From Epiperipatus broadwayi (Eukaryota > Onychophora > Udeonychophora > Euonychophora > Peripatidae), in the NCBI GenBank assembly GCA_028023455.1, contig JAQFVV010012441.1, positions 5,138,606 to 5,202,605 on the forward strand: a DNA stretch of 64,000 bases, in the 5' to 3' direction. This document shows positions 1 through 10,890 of this stretch, one piece after another (within the stretch, counting starts at the first letter, position 1; each line of letters begins with the position of its first letter). The position numbers were made by a program, and so were the translations under genes. A model generated the notes under the pieces. It was given only the letters and a program-made list of their open reading frames with translations. It had not been told where the DNA came from and did not search any database.

Positions 1-1821
1 CTTTTGGGAAAAACGCTTCTTTTGAAATATAGTTTTTCTTAAGTACTTTTCCTAATAATATTCCAAGACGTATTTATTTTTAAAATTAATTTTCTTTGCT
101 TACTTTTAAATATGAGAGTAGAAATTTTTTTTACTGTTCAAGACATTTCTCTGTTTATATGCTATAATTAATGCCATAAAGTTATTTTTAAATACTGGCA
201 AGTATGACCATTTATAATGTACCCAATAACTATAAATTCATTATTAATCCTTACAAATTGCTTTAAAGTTTTATTTCCAAATACGTGTCCTTTCTTACTG
301 TGTAAATAAGAATTATCCTTTAAAATGTATATATTATCTGTTTGCATTTAGCTAAACAAATCATTTTCATATATGTCAAGATATAAGTAATAACTTTTCT
401 TTTTTTAAAAAAAATAATCATTCTTTATAGTTTCACTGTAATCGAACATAGCAGCTTCTTTATAATGTTCTTTTTAAACTTTAAAAATTTTTTTTTTTTA
501 CATATACTTTTAATCTAACAGGAAAAATAATTAGCATTTTATTTTCAAAATAGTTTAATACAACCCAATGCTTATCTATGGAAATGATTAATAGTTTGTT
601 CCTTAACCTTATTTCCAAGTAAAGAAAATTAAACAAGTTAAAGTCATATAATATGTGAGATGCTTCATTTACTTTAGACATTTTTTTTACTATAATTTCT
701 ATGCCTCAACTGAAATTCAAATTGTCAGAAAAACGGATTACCTTTTCTTCTTAGCCCTCCATCACTACAGGACGATTTTAAATATTTTAAACATACTTGT
801 ATTTTTTTTAGAAAAATCAAGCTTTTTTAAAAAAAATACTTTTATTAACAAAATTTTAAGATCCAGCACCAGTTGAATCAAAACAAGATCACCCCCTGGA
901 TGGTCCCTCGATCTCCATTTTATCTCACAATTTTTCATCCACCTACAATTCATTTAAAAACCAATAAAAAATTTTTTTATTAAATTTTAATATTCTGACA
1001 AACCAGCTGTGGAATCAATCTACTGACGTAATCAATATAATTTTCCCATACCATGTGACCTTCAGCTGCAAAGTCAAAATTTTAGTATTATAAATATTAT
1101 GCAATAATTATTTTTTTATATTTTATACAACACAATAATAATAAACATAAAATTTAAAGTTATACCCTTTATTAAACCCTTAAATATTTTGTTAAAAATA
1201 ATTTTATCCACACATTTGCTTTATTTACTTATTTTAAACAATATGGGAGTTAAATTATTTTTTTATTCTTATGTTTCCATGTCTATGCATGCACATATTC
1301 TCACATATGTCTGGCCTTACTTTAACTGTTTAAAATTATTTTTAGAATTACAACAATAAAATGTTAACGATTATTTAATCTAATTAACTTTTATAACTAT
1401 AATGCTAAACTACAAAACTAATAACAAATATTCTTATTTTCTTTTAATAAAACTTACATATCATTTCCTTTTTAAAATTTATTAATTACCTATTCCAACT
1501 TAATAATAATATCTTATTATTATTCTTTAAACATTAGAATATATTATACAGTAGTTATTTTAGAATACATTTAATACTATTTATCAATTCACAATTATAA
1601 TAATTTAACATTTGCTTATGTTAAATTATTACCTAACATCCCTTATCAAACCAACTAATATTATTAAAAATATTTAGATTATCCTATTTTAATAATTAAC
1701 TAGTTTAATTTCCATTTTTATCATCATTATTTTTTTTTTTAAATCCAAAATTTTAAACAAAAGGTTAAGCTAAGATAACCTTGATTACCTCTTGGAACTA
1801 AGTGACACTTCAGTTAGGTAC
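1..1821. other. AT-rich non-coding stretch
   Basis: No gene, RNA gene or recognisable mobile element is visible. The few open frames (for example 655-876 and 765-953) are short, overlap on opposite strands and are made of AAA/TTT-type codons, as expected by chance in this composition. Confidence 0.6.
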
Positions 1822-1822
1822 A

Positions 1823-1873
<51 letters not shown>
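1822..1873. repeat. (TA)n(GA)n compound microsatellite
   Basis: About 13 TA units run directly into about 12 AG units. It is a simple sequence with no sign of function. Confidence 0.95.
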
Positions 1874-3515
1874 TTTGTTCAATTTTATACATCTGTTTTT
1901 TCTAGATGTGGAACTTTAACAATTAGTGTGAAATTTTCTTACAGAGCCTCTACAATCATATAGTATTAATTTCCCAGTTGTGAGTTTGTGTGATAAAATC
2001 ACAATGTTGGAATATCTAATAAAAATCATACATGGATGAACCTGCACAAATTCCTTTTATATCTGTAATCAGTGAAAACATTTGTATATATATAGTAACG
2101 TTTTTCCTGTTTTTTTAGATTCTGATGGCCCTTTTTTTACACACTATGAAGTGAAAGTTAATCAAGCTATGGATAAAAAAATATCTTATTCCTATTTCCA
2201 AAAACATAGCTATATTTCCTGTATAACTGGCCTACTAATTATTACAACAGAAATTAAGTTAGTTTTAATTTATAAGAGGGTGCCATAGTCAATAGACTCC
2301 TAACTTCCTCGTATCCCATAATTTTGAAGTAAGTAACTTAAAGGCAAAGGTTATGATTTCCCATAACTTTATTTTTTTAGAGAATATTATTCCCGGGGCT
2401 TAATCATTGACAAAAGTAAATTGTACACTCGAATCCTAATAAACTAAACATTAATAAATTTAATAACTATCATTAATAATGCACAGTGAATAGTTGATAT
2501 TAGAAATAAATATAGTGTCTGATAAATATTTATAACTTATCAAATGTTTCACATTTGCAACATACTGTTTCATGTTCTCATCTTGAACCAAGTGGTGGCT
2601 AAACTCTTCTCTTTAAAATGAAATCTTTGTCGCTTTTACATGTATATCCAATTTAGGTTTTTAGCTCAATTATCAAATAAGTTTCCTTACATAGTGCTGG
2701 CATATTATTGTCTTGTAAGAATATACACTAACCAATATTTAAAAAAAATATTATAAATTTAGGAGTAAGCCTAAAGTTTGAATTATTTGATTCATCACAA
2801 ATATTTACCAATAGCTTTTTCCAAAGTATTTTCGCACACACTCGTGTTATAAAGAATGTATAACGAAAATTTTAAACTAGAATTCAAAATAATATAAAAG
2901 ATCCAAAATAAAAGAAACTGTGCGATGGGAATGTGAGATAAGATAGTTTTCTGGAGTAATGTTGATAGAAATTAAAACGATTTAACGGTGAAAGATGATG
3001 ATGATTTAAAGACAATAGCAAAATTATTATATGTATATAGTTGTAATAAAATTAATCTGCCTTTATTTCAGTTTTGACCAAATGAGCTATCAAATATATC
3101 AAATATAATAAAAAATTAAACCTAAATATGTAGCAAAAAAAGTTTCTAAAGTATTATATAAAACTACCAAGATTATCCGTTCTTCAGAAGCATTTAGTTC
3201 ACATAAAAGTTTATTTTTTATTTTTTTCCATTTAAAAAATTATTTCTACAATTTTATCTTTATTTTTTTTTATATAAAATAGTCTTTTTTAAAATATATA
3301 CAGATAAAGTAATCCTACTGTCATAACTGTCGTAATAATATCATACTTATTTATTTTCCCCGAATCAGTAGTTTAGTATATGAAATAGAATAAACATTCT
3401 ACAAGATTTAATCAAAGTAATATTTTAATTAATAGTCATATTTCAACTATTTTATCAAACCTTCAATATTGAATGGTAGGTGGATATCAAAATATTGCAA
3501 AAATATTAAAAGTTA
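1874..3515. other. AT-rich non-coding stretch
   Basis: Nothing recognisable. The 2082-2288 open frame has no family features. An 11-base C run at 3517-3527 marks the approach to the R1 repeat that follows. Confidence 0.55.
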
Positions 3516-3544
3516 TCCCCCCCCCCCTCAATTCTAGCAATCGA

Positions 3545-3872
3545 TGGGAGAAAGAGGATTTTGAAGAGATCATTTTGGTCAATATGGGTAGGATGGACGA
3601 CTGAAGGGTTGTGAGGTGGAGTGGATTGAAACCTGTCCATTAACGTATGAAAGTTGACTATCTTAATATATCATCATTTATTGTATATGTGCGGAGATGA
3701 TAATCGGAAGCATTTGATGAGTGTTGGTTTAGCACGAAATAATTATATTGGTGATTATTTATATTTTCTACATGATGTGATCAAGTGTATCACGAGTATG
3801 AGATAGCATGAATAGTTGAGGTTTGTATGAAAGTCTGAGTTCAAACCCCCTATATATTACATATTGGAGTGC
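3545..3872 (+). repeat. Dispersed repeat R1, near full length
   Basis: This matches, with many substitutions, the segments at 14148-14545, 32575-32935 and the reverse strand of 24330-24672. Shared landmarks in order are a 'tgaagagttggaggt'-like block, 'cctgtccattaa', 'ctgatgagtgttggttta', 'ttggtgattattta', and a 3' end reading 'tctgagttcaaaccccct'. The terminal block resembles a tRNA box B (GGTTCRANTCC), so R1 may be SINE-related, but I see no box A at the proper spacing. No coding capacity. Confidence 0.7.
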
Positions 3873-5697
3873 AGATACTTAAAAAGCCTATACTGTAGAA
3901 AAAAATCATATATTATATAATAACAATTTAAAGTAATATATAATGAGGCAAGACCTCTGCAATAAAGTTTAATATCATACAATGTAATGATACCAGACAC
4001 ATATTCACTCAATAACTTATATCTAAATAATGATATAAGCAGTTGAAATATAAAATTCGAAGTAATGCTTTTTCATTATGTCTGCAGAAAAGAGTTAGTG
4101 TTAAATTGAAAGGAAAGCCCATGATTCTTCTTTAAGGCTTTAAAATAACTGAGATGAGTAAATTTCTATTTGTAACTCCATATGGTAATGGAATTGCTTT
4201 TATTATGTGATTACTATTATTATTGTTGTTATATATGCATATGGATGAGCTGCTCATCAGCTTACATTAACCAGGGTGAATACACTAGTTTTATCTCTGA
4301 TTTTAAGATTAAAAGAACATCTTTGTTCTTAGCACTTTTATAGTCCTTAACATATATATATATCACTTAAATTTTTTGACAATAACGAGTATATATAATT
4401 ATTATTTTTTAATTAATAATTTGCCAATAGTAGCTTTATGACAGAAACCATCTAATAACATCACATGATAGACGCCATTATTTCATTTAATAATTTTATC
4501 TTGCCAGTAAGATTTTTGTTTAACAGATTTGCAATAATTCAAACTCTTTAAATACTTTGCTACAAAAGCTTCCAACTTCATATTGACTTTAATTTCATCA
4601 TATAAGCTCTTCTTAAATTTCTTAATTTACCCAGTTAAACCTTTTAATCGATCATTCAAACAATACCCTGTATCCACAAGGCTCTTCTTTGCTATAGTGG
4701 GTTGGTTTCCAAATTTCTTCAATATTTTTTTTTTTCTTGAGGATTATAAAGAAGTGCTGAATTAACTGTGGGCCATGTCTTTGCACTCCCCAGAAATATG
4801 CTTCAGTGACTTTGAAATGAATATATCATCTTCATAAGAGGTATCTTCTTTTTTCATTGTATTTTCTTAATCTTTAGAACAACAAAAGATTAAAACTATT
4901 AAGAAAGATATGATTTGATATTCTTAATAATCAGAAACCTTACAATGAATTTACTTTTGAAATAACAAATGTTTATAGTTCAGAATTGACTTAAATTAAT
5001 AAGAATATAACTGATAATCTGATAAAATCGACACGAACATAAGTTGTCAAAAATCCGCAGTAATTTATCAGTATATTTATACAGAGATTTTAAATTGGAA
5101 ATAAAAACAGGAATATAAAATTTATTAAAGATGATACACCTAAAATTGAATATTTGGGGTTTTGTAAAATGGTACAAAAACTAAGCAATGAAATAAAATG
5201 TAATTGTGATTTGGTAAAGAAAGCTAAAAATAAAAGGCTGAAAAATAGAAACCAATATCGTGATATAAGAATAATGTTTGTTTCAGTATTATTAAGAAAA
5301 GTTGGTGATGTTAGAAAAGTAGATATAGTAACATGAAATGTGTTAAAAGTTCTACAACGAATTACATAGTAATAAAATAAATAAAAATCTCTTACATTTA
5401 CAACACTTTATAAATTGTCAAGAATTTTCAATGAGGAAATTAGACATGCAATTCAATATATGTAGAAAGAAAAATTCCAGAATATATTGGCACAATTAAT
5501 TATTAACGTATTAAAATAAGCAGATGACTAAATAAAAAACAATGCTGATAAACTATTCACCAACTAAAAAAATTATTTAGACTATATTAAAAGTTACACA
5601 CTTATAAGTTTCTGTCAAATTTATACAATATCTTTATCACAATAATTGCAATATGTCTTTAGAAAATTATATTCTAACAACTTTTTAATATTTACTA
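3873..5697. other. AT-rich non-coding stretch
   Basis: No gene. Open frames at 4980-5177 (-) and 5154-5336 (+) are short, overlap and show no domain. The lysine-rich plus-strand one is weakly reminiscent of the N-terminal part of PLE-E ('DLVKKAK' against 'DLVKKVK'), but this is too little to call. Confidence 0.5.
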
Positions 5698-5850
5698 AGG
5701 CTGTAACCTCAAGAATGTGCGCGTAAATATGCGATAGTAGGGACCTCTACAGGTCTTAACCACAAGCTTACGCGCACATTCTTGGCATTACAGCCTAAGT
5801 AAATATTACTTACGTAATGTGCGTTTAAATAAATTTATAATTCTAACAAC
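5698..5850 (+). repeat. Foldback repeat FB1, short copy
   Basis: Inverted arms at about 5698-5727 and 5769-5797 ('ctgtaacctcaagaatgtgc' against its complement) enclose a 41-base loop. The 53 bases after the right arm ('taaatattacttacgtaat' and following) also follow the FB1 copy at 30179-30410, so they belong to the element. Compared with the 30-kb copy, most of the right arm is missing, leaving a small hairpin. No coding capacity. Confidence 0.75.
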
Positions 5851-5865
5851 TTAGGTGGGATTTAA

Positions 5866-6006
5866 ATGTAGTTTAGCTTTTTTTTTTTTTCATATGTCAT
5901 AGCATCTGCCGCGACGCGAACCCACACCCCTCTGCAACCAACTACTTGCTTGCATGGCGGCTGCGATACCTCTCGGCTAACAACGCAAGACATGTAGTTT
6001 AGCTTT
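5866..6006 (-). mobile_element. tRNA-derived SINE with intact 15-bp target duplication
   Basis: The body lies at about 5881-5991 on the minus strand. Read on that strand it has a tRNA-like head with box A 'TTAGCCGAGAGG' (complement of 5968-5979) and box B 'GGTTCGCGTC' (complement of about 5913-5922). The tail is 'GCTATGACATATG' followed by an A-run (T-run at 5881-5890). It is flanked by a perfect 15-bp direct repeat, 'atgtagtttagcttt', at 5866-5880 and 5992-6006. This is typical of LINE-mobilised Pol III SINEs. The intact duplication and GC-richer body indicate a fairly recent insertion. A diverged relative is at 62605-62726. Confidence 0.88.
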
Positions 6007-6980
6007 GTGGATCGTAAACAAGCATTGAGAGAACTTATAGAGTGAAGACGCAATTATATTTTCCACTTGTAGAATATGACATGACGTTTTATTCGATAAA
6101 CATTTCCACAGGCGTTATTGTTTTGGATAATAAAGATATAAATGAGATATTATCACATTCCTAAAATATTTATCAAAATTCCCAATAGTCATTAGATTAA
6201 AATTAAAAACTTTTTACAGTATTTTTCTTAAAAGTATTTTAATGACTTAAAAAGAAAACAAAAGTTTTAAAATAAATGGAAATATTTTAAGTCATCTGGA
6301 TTTTGAAGATGATGTAGTTGTTTTTTTGCAAATAATATTTCAGAAATAAAAAAAAAAAAAACGTTACCAGAGTTATTACATTTAAATAAAAAAAGTAAGC
6401 TTAAAGCTAAATGCTAAAAAAGAAAGTGGATTTTTTCATAAGAAGCAACTAAAAATTGAAAATCATAAGTCAGAAAGAAATTAACAATTACAATTATGAA
6501 GGTCAGATTATTAATACAGGCGGAAACATAATGAATGATACTTGAATATAATGCTTTTACTAATAATATATGAGTTTTTAATAAAAATATTTTACCAGTT
6601 CTTACTTTATGGACTAATATTTTCCTTCTTATAAGAAGAGCATAGGGAATTTTAGACTTTTGATCAAAGTGTGAAGAGATATAAATTAGGATAAACAAAA
6701 AGCAATTGAAAATAAAATTCAAGGAGAAAATAACAATTTTTTAATAATGACATCATTAAAATATTAAGAGTCTGGAATGAAGCTGTGTTTGTCATATTGA
6801 TTAAAGGAGTGGAATTTTAAATTGAAAGACAAAACAATATTAAAAGATCTAGAAAGAGACCAAACAAAGGATACAATGTTGAAATAAAAAATTACTGCTA
6901 CTGCATAAACTTGAGAGAAGATCATCCTGAAGTGAATCAGCAATGATTGAAAATAATTATATATATATAATGAACATACT
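6007..6980. other. AT-rich non-coding stretch
   Basis: No gene. The minus-strand frames 6414-6722 and 6764-7027 are open by composition only: they are rich in F, I, L, Y and N, show no domain, and the second runs into repeat R2. Confidence 0.55.
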
Positions 6981-6984
6981 AATA

Positions 6985-7140
6985 GCTCTAACCAAGCTTT
7001 ATCCATAAATGCTACAAAAGAAACCATTTAAAATCTCTATCTATTAAAATCTATATCTAGAAACATTTTCATCCCTAAAACATTTTCAACCTATTGGTTA
7101 ACCTCAGCGAGGCATTAGAATATTTCAAACATTAAATCTA
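6985..7140 (+). repeat. Dispersed repeat R2
   Basis: This matches 7393-7545: 'aatagctctaaccaag', 'aaatctctatct', then 'ggcattagaatatttca'. The same family recurs on the minus strand at about 62985-63145. Non-coding; class unknown. Confidence 0.65.
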
Positions 7141-7392
7141 AAATACTAACTTGAAGCTACACCTATCTAATACTTAACTATTAAGCAGAAAATTTTAAAT
7201 TTTCAGACACCTATATATCTTCAAATACAATTATCTAACTTAAATAGCGACATGTGTCTGAAAACTCTTCAGTCACATCACACATTAATAGCCCTAGCAT
7301 TATATTATCACTTAAGAGTTAAAAGCAAATTTATAATAATAAATAAAATCAAGTCATACATCATGTGATCTAATATTTATAAAATAAAATAA

Positions 7393-7614
7393 TGAGCATT
7401 CTAATAGCTCTAACCAAGTTTTATTGATAAATGTCACAAGAAAAAGCATTTCAATTCTCTATCTAGAAACATCTTCATTTTTAAACTGGTTTTAAGCATT
7501 TGGCTATCCTAAATAAGGCACTAGAATATTTCAGACACTGAGGATAGCCAATAGTTTAAAATCAGTTTGGAGATGGGGATGTTGCTAGATAGAGATTTTA
7601 AATGCTTCCTGCTT
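7393..7614. repeat. R2 repeat followed by an inverted R2 half (hairpin)
   Basis: 7393-7545 is an R2 copy in plus orientation. 7541-7614 is the reverse complement of 7437-7512 ('gaggatagccaatagttta', 'atctctatctag' on the opposite strand). The two form an inverted repeat with about 75-bp arms and a 28-base loop. A similar R2 inverted arrangement occurs at 62870-63145. Confidence 0.7.
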
Positions 7615-7684
7615 AATAGGACTGTTAGGTAATGGATACTATTCCTTTATCTTAGCCTCAAAGATTGTTTTTACAGGTTGGTAA

Positions 7685-8965
7685 TTGTTTTTCATAATGC
7701 CAATATTCTCATCTCTTAAACCTTTAATTCTTGAATTTTCTTATGAATTTCTTATGTGTAGAATCAAACTTATAATCTATCTTCATATTTTTTTTTTACA
7801 AATATTGGATAAAATTCTTTTATTCTCTCTTGAAATTGTAAATTTTCTCCACAATATTATGATTTTGTGTCACTTCCTTATCTGGTAAACTATTTAAGTT
7901 TTGAGTAACATCTACTGAGTCTTTATGAATCTGCTTAATATTTTTTCATGATACAATGTATTTTTTTTTATTTCACCCATCTCTACTCTTGCACAGATTA
8001 TATCATCTCATGCTTTACAGTCTGCAGATTAATACTAATCTGATACTGAAAGATGCTATCAATCTGAATCAATAGAGCATGCATACTCTTTTTATATTTT
8101 TCTACTTCTATGCTTAAATTAAGCTGTTCTCATCAGTATTTCTACATTTTGAATACACTTCAATTTTAAATTGTTCCACTATACTATTGGATTTATCTCT
8201 ATATTTTCATTCTATTGCTCCATTCGACTATATATTATGATAGCTTTACATTGGTCTCTTCTAATTTTGACTACAATCTACTGAATTTATAATCAGAATC
8301 AGTCTGTTATTTTGTTAAATACTCTTTAATGCTCTCTAAATCCTGATTTAAATCCTGCTATGCTAATCTGCAACTTAATTCCATCTTTTTAAACCATTGA
8401 TTAAGGACAGATATAGTTTTTTCTGTATCTTGTTTTAATCTAATTTCCATTTAAAATCAGTCTTGATTCTATAATTCTACCTTCCAAACTACTGCAACAA
8501 ATCAATTTTACTTTCTAAAGCTTTCTTTCAAATCTCAAAAAAATTCATTTTTTGAGAATTTTTAATTTTTTCAGTCTTGTTTTCTAGTTTGTTTCGAGAG
8601 TCCTTTACTTCTTTTTGAAATTTTTTTATCTCCTTTTGAGATTCCTTAAACATTAAAGTGCAATACCTATACATCTCATCAATGATCATTTCTTGGTATG
8701 CTCCTAAATTAGAAACTTATGGATTATAGGATTCTGATGTTTGGATAGAATGTAAATCCACTATCTGTGTATTAGATGATAACAACTCTTATATCTCTCC
8801 CAAATAATATGACTCTTGATTTAAATCATACATTTCTTTCTTTGGTTTAAAATTTATAATGCTAATTCTAATTTTTTTACAAATCCTTTTCATAAAATAA
8901 TCAGATTCAAACTCCAAACTTCTATCAGCTAAAACATCCAAAAAACACACAACAATAAATCGTAA
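7685..8965 (-). pseudogene. Decayed coiled-coil protein remnant
   Basis: On the minus strand, starting near 8960, an interrupted frame reads acidic and then lysine/glutamate-rich coiled-coil sequence: 'DVLADRSLEFESDYFMKR', 'EMIIDEMYRYC', then 'KESQKEIKKFQKEVKDSR' and 'NKLENKTEKIKNSQK'. It breaks at an in-frame stop near 8535, and further fragments run down to about 7690. No catalytic motif is visible. The style (long Lys/Glu/Gln/Asn heptads) matches the plus-strand remnant at 25650-27035, so both could be the N-terminal coiled coil of one retroelement-encoded protein. Function unknown; the family link is an inference from composition and heptad pattern only. Confidence 0.4.
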
Positions 8966-9419
8966 TGCATTGACTGTTCCAAATCGTACAGACCATATAA
9001 TGCATCATTTTTTAAAAAGAATTTATCAATACTTATTTCTTAATTTCTGTTTTCAAAAAAATTATACTTTAATTATAACCTTTAAATAATATAATTTCAC
9101 TCACAAGAGATAGTGTGTAATATTATTAATAAATTACTGGAAAATAATTGACATACTTATTATTATTTAAAGTGTACATATCATTTGCTAAAGATCATTT
9201 TAAAGATTTTCGATCAAATTACCAAATGACTGCAATGTTATAAAACATTAAAATGCATAAAAGTTATTTTATTGTGGCAATAAGATCAGATCATGCAATA
9301 ATACATGTGCATACAATAAGATACTTTATTCATCCTATACTAATGGATTGATACACTACTATTAATAAATCAGGCTGAAATATAAGGACCCCAAAATTGT
9401 AACAAAGGAAAGTGACTAT
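8966..9419. other. AT-rich non-coding stretch
   Basis: Nothing recognisable. Confidence 0.5.
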
Positions 9420-10510
9420 GGAAGATACCATTATAATGGAAAAATTATCAATAAAAAGTCAATACATTTAGACAAAATTATAAATATATTAGGCTAAGCT
9501 AAGGGCTTTCTATTATTGATATATGACAGTAATAACAAGAGCGACAGTGATCAAAATAATAATAACTAAGTTTTATAAATAAGTTAATAATCACTAAAAT
9601 AAGTTAATAATCATTAAAAATAAAATTCAGAGGAGTAAAATTTTCAATTCCTATAATCTATTTATTACTCCCCTTCCACCAAAGTATATACATCTCACGT
9701 CCACTATTCCAGTATCTTACTGTGGTGATCAGATCCATGGTTCCAGATTTAAATAATGAATAATCATGTTCTTATTTATCTGTTTGTGCCACTTTTCTTT
9801 TCACAACAACTTCTTTTACATTATATATATATATATATATATGTATATCATTGAATTATAACAGTAAGATATCATAATCTTATATACATATTCTTAGTAT
9901 TAGATGTGTCCATCTTTTATTTTATTTATAAGTTGTTAAGCAAATATACGCTATTGTAGTGAAAAGTATAAGGAAACATAATTATTCCTAAGATGATATC
10001 TATCTATAGTACAATAATAATAACAACAATTAGAACAATACTTTAATTAAAATAAACGCATAAAATCTTTTAATTTAGAATATTAGAATAATCTTCTAGG
10101 ATAGCCTTCAAATACCAAGAGTGGATAAAGAATATCATGGCCACACAAAATATGCTATTAACAACTTAAACAATTTTTGTAGGCTTATATACACAATTTA
10201 AATCATTTCAATTGATTATAATAATCAGCTAATAATCTTAAATGAAGCAGATAATAGTTTATTATAAGAATATTTTTTTTTACGTAATTGTAATCCAATA
10301 ATATTGCTCTGTATAAATTAAAAAAAAAAAAAAAACAACTGATAAATATTTTGTTTCCTAGATGCATTCTTAATATCTTTAAATCATTATAACTGATTTA
10401 TTATTTTTAATTTATGTGAAAGTACACTAAATATCTAAAATAAAGTATAATTGCATTATGAGTATTATAATGTTTACATTTCTGGATAAATGATAAATGA
10501 AATTGTTTAT
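9420..10510 (+). repeat. About 1-kb dispersed repeat R3, copy 1
   Basis: This aligns collinearly, with gaps, to 37150-38180. Matching islands are 'tcttactgtggtgatcagat' (9715) with 'tcttactgccatgattagat' (37402), 'caaataccaagagtg' (10108) with the same string at 37853, 'catggccaca' with 'tatggccact', and 'acatttctggata' (10475) with 'aaatttctggata' (38145). No coding frame is open through it. Transposon class unknown. Confidence 0.7.
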
Positions 10511-10650
10511 ATATAGTACAGTATAATGTTACTACATTGAAGAAATATAATATCATGTTGTAGTATAACCCATGAACAAATAAATTGATGAATTAAATGT
10601 AAATTAATCATTGCTTATTTTGGTTGACTGCTATAAACATTATAAATAAG

Positions 10651-10890
10651 GGTATTGTTACAAGAGGTTTTATATTTCCTGTCCAATAAAGTTTAAGTAA
10701 ATACAGGTATTATTATTACAAAACTTCTATACATTTCTGATAAGAGTTCTATTAACATATGCATTATTATACAAAGTTTTACTTTCTCCTGCCCAATAAA
10801 TTTTTACTAACATATGCATTATTTTATAGGTTCTATGTCTTTTTAACTGATAAATGTTTTACTAATCTATACATTATTTCAAGAAGCTCC
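10651..10890. repeat. Degenerate minisatellite, about 55-bp unit, 4+ copies
   Basis: Units begin near 10652, 10706, 10761, 10815 and 10871. Each starts with a variant of 'gcattattat', continues through a pyrimidine block ('tttctcctgcccaataaa' type) and ends in 'ttactaacatat'. The 10759-10980 open frame is produced by this repetition and is not a gene. Confidence 0.7.

Noticed and set aside
5154-5336. Possible N-terminal PLE fragment ('DLVKKAK')
   Set aside because: Only a lysine-rich stretch resembles PLE-E; no second motif in the correct order nearby.
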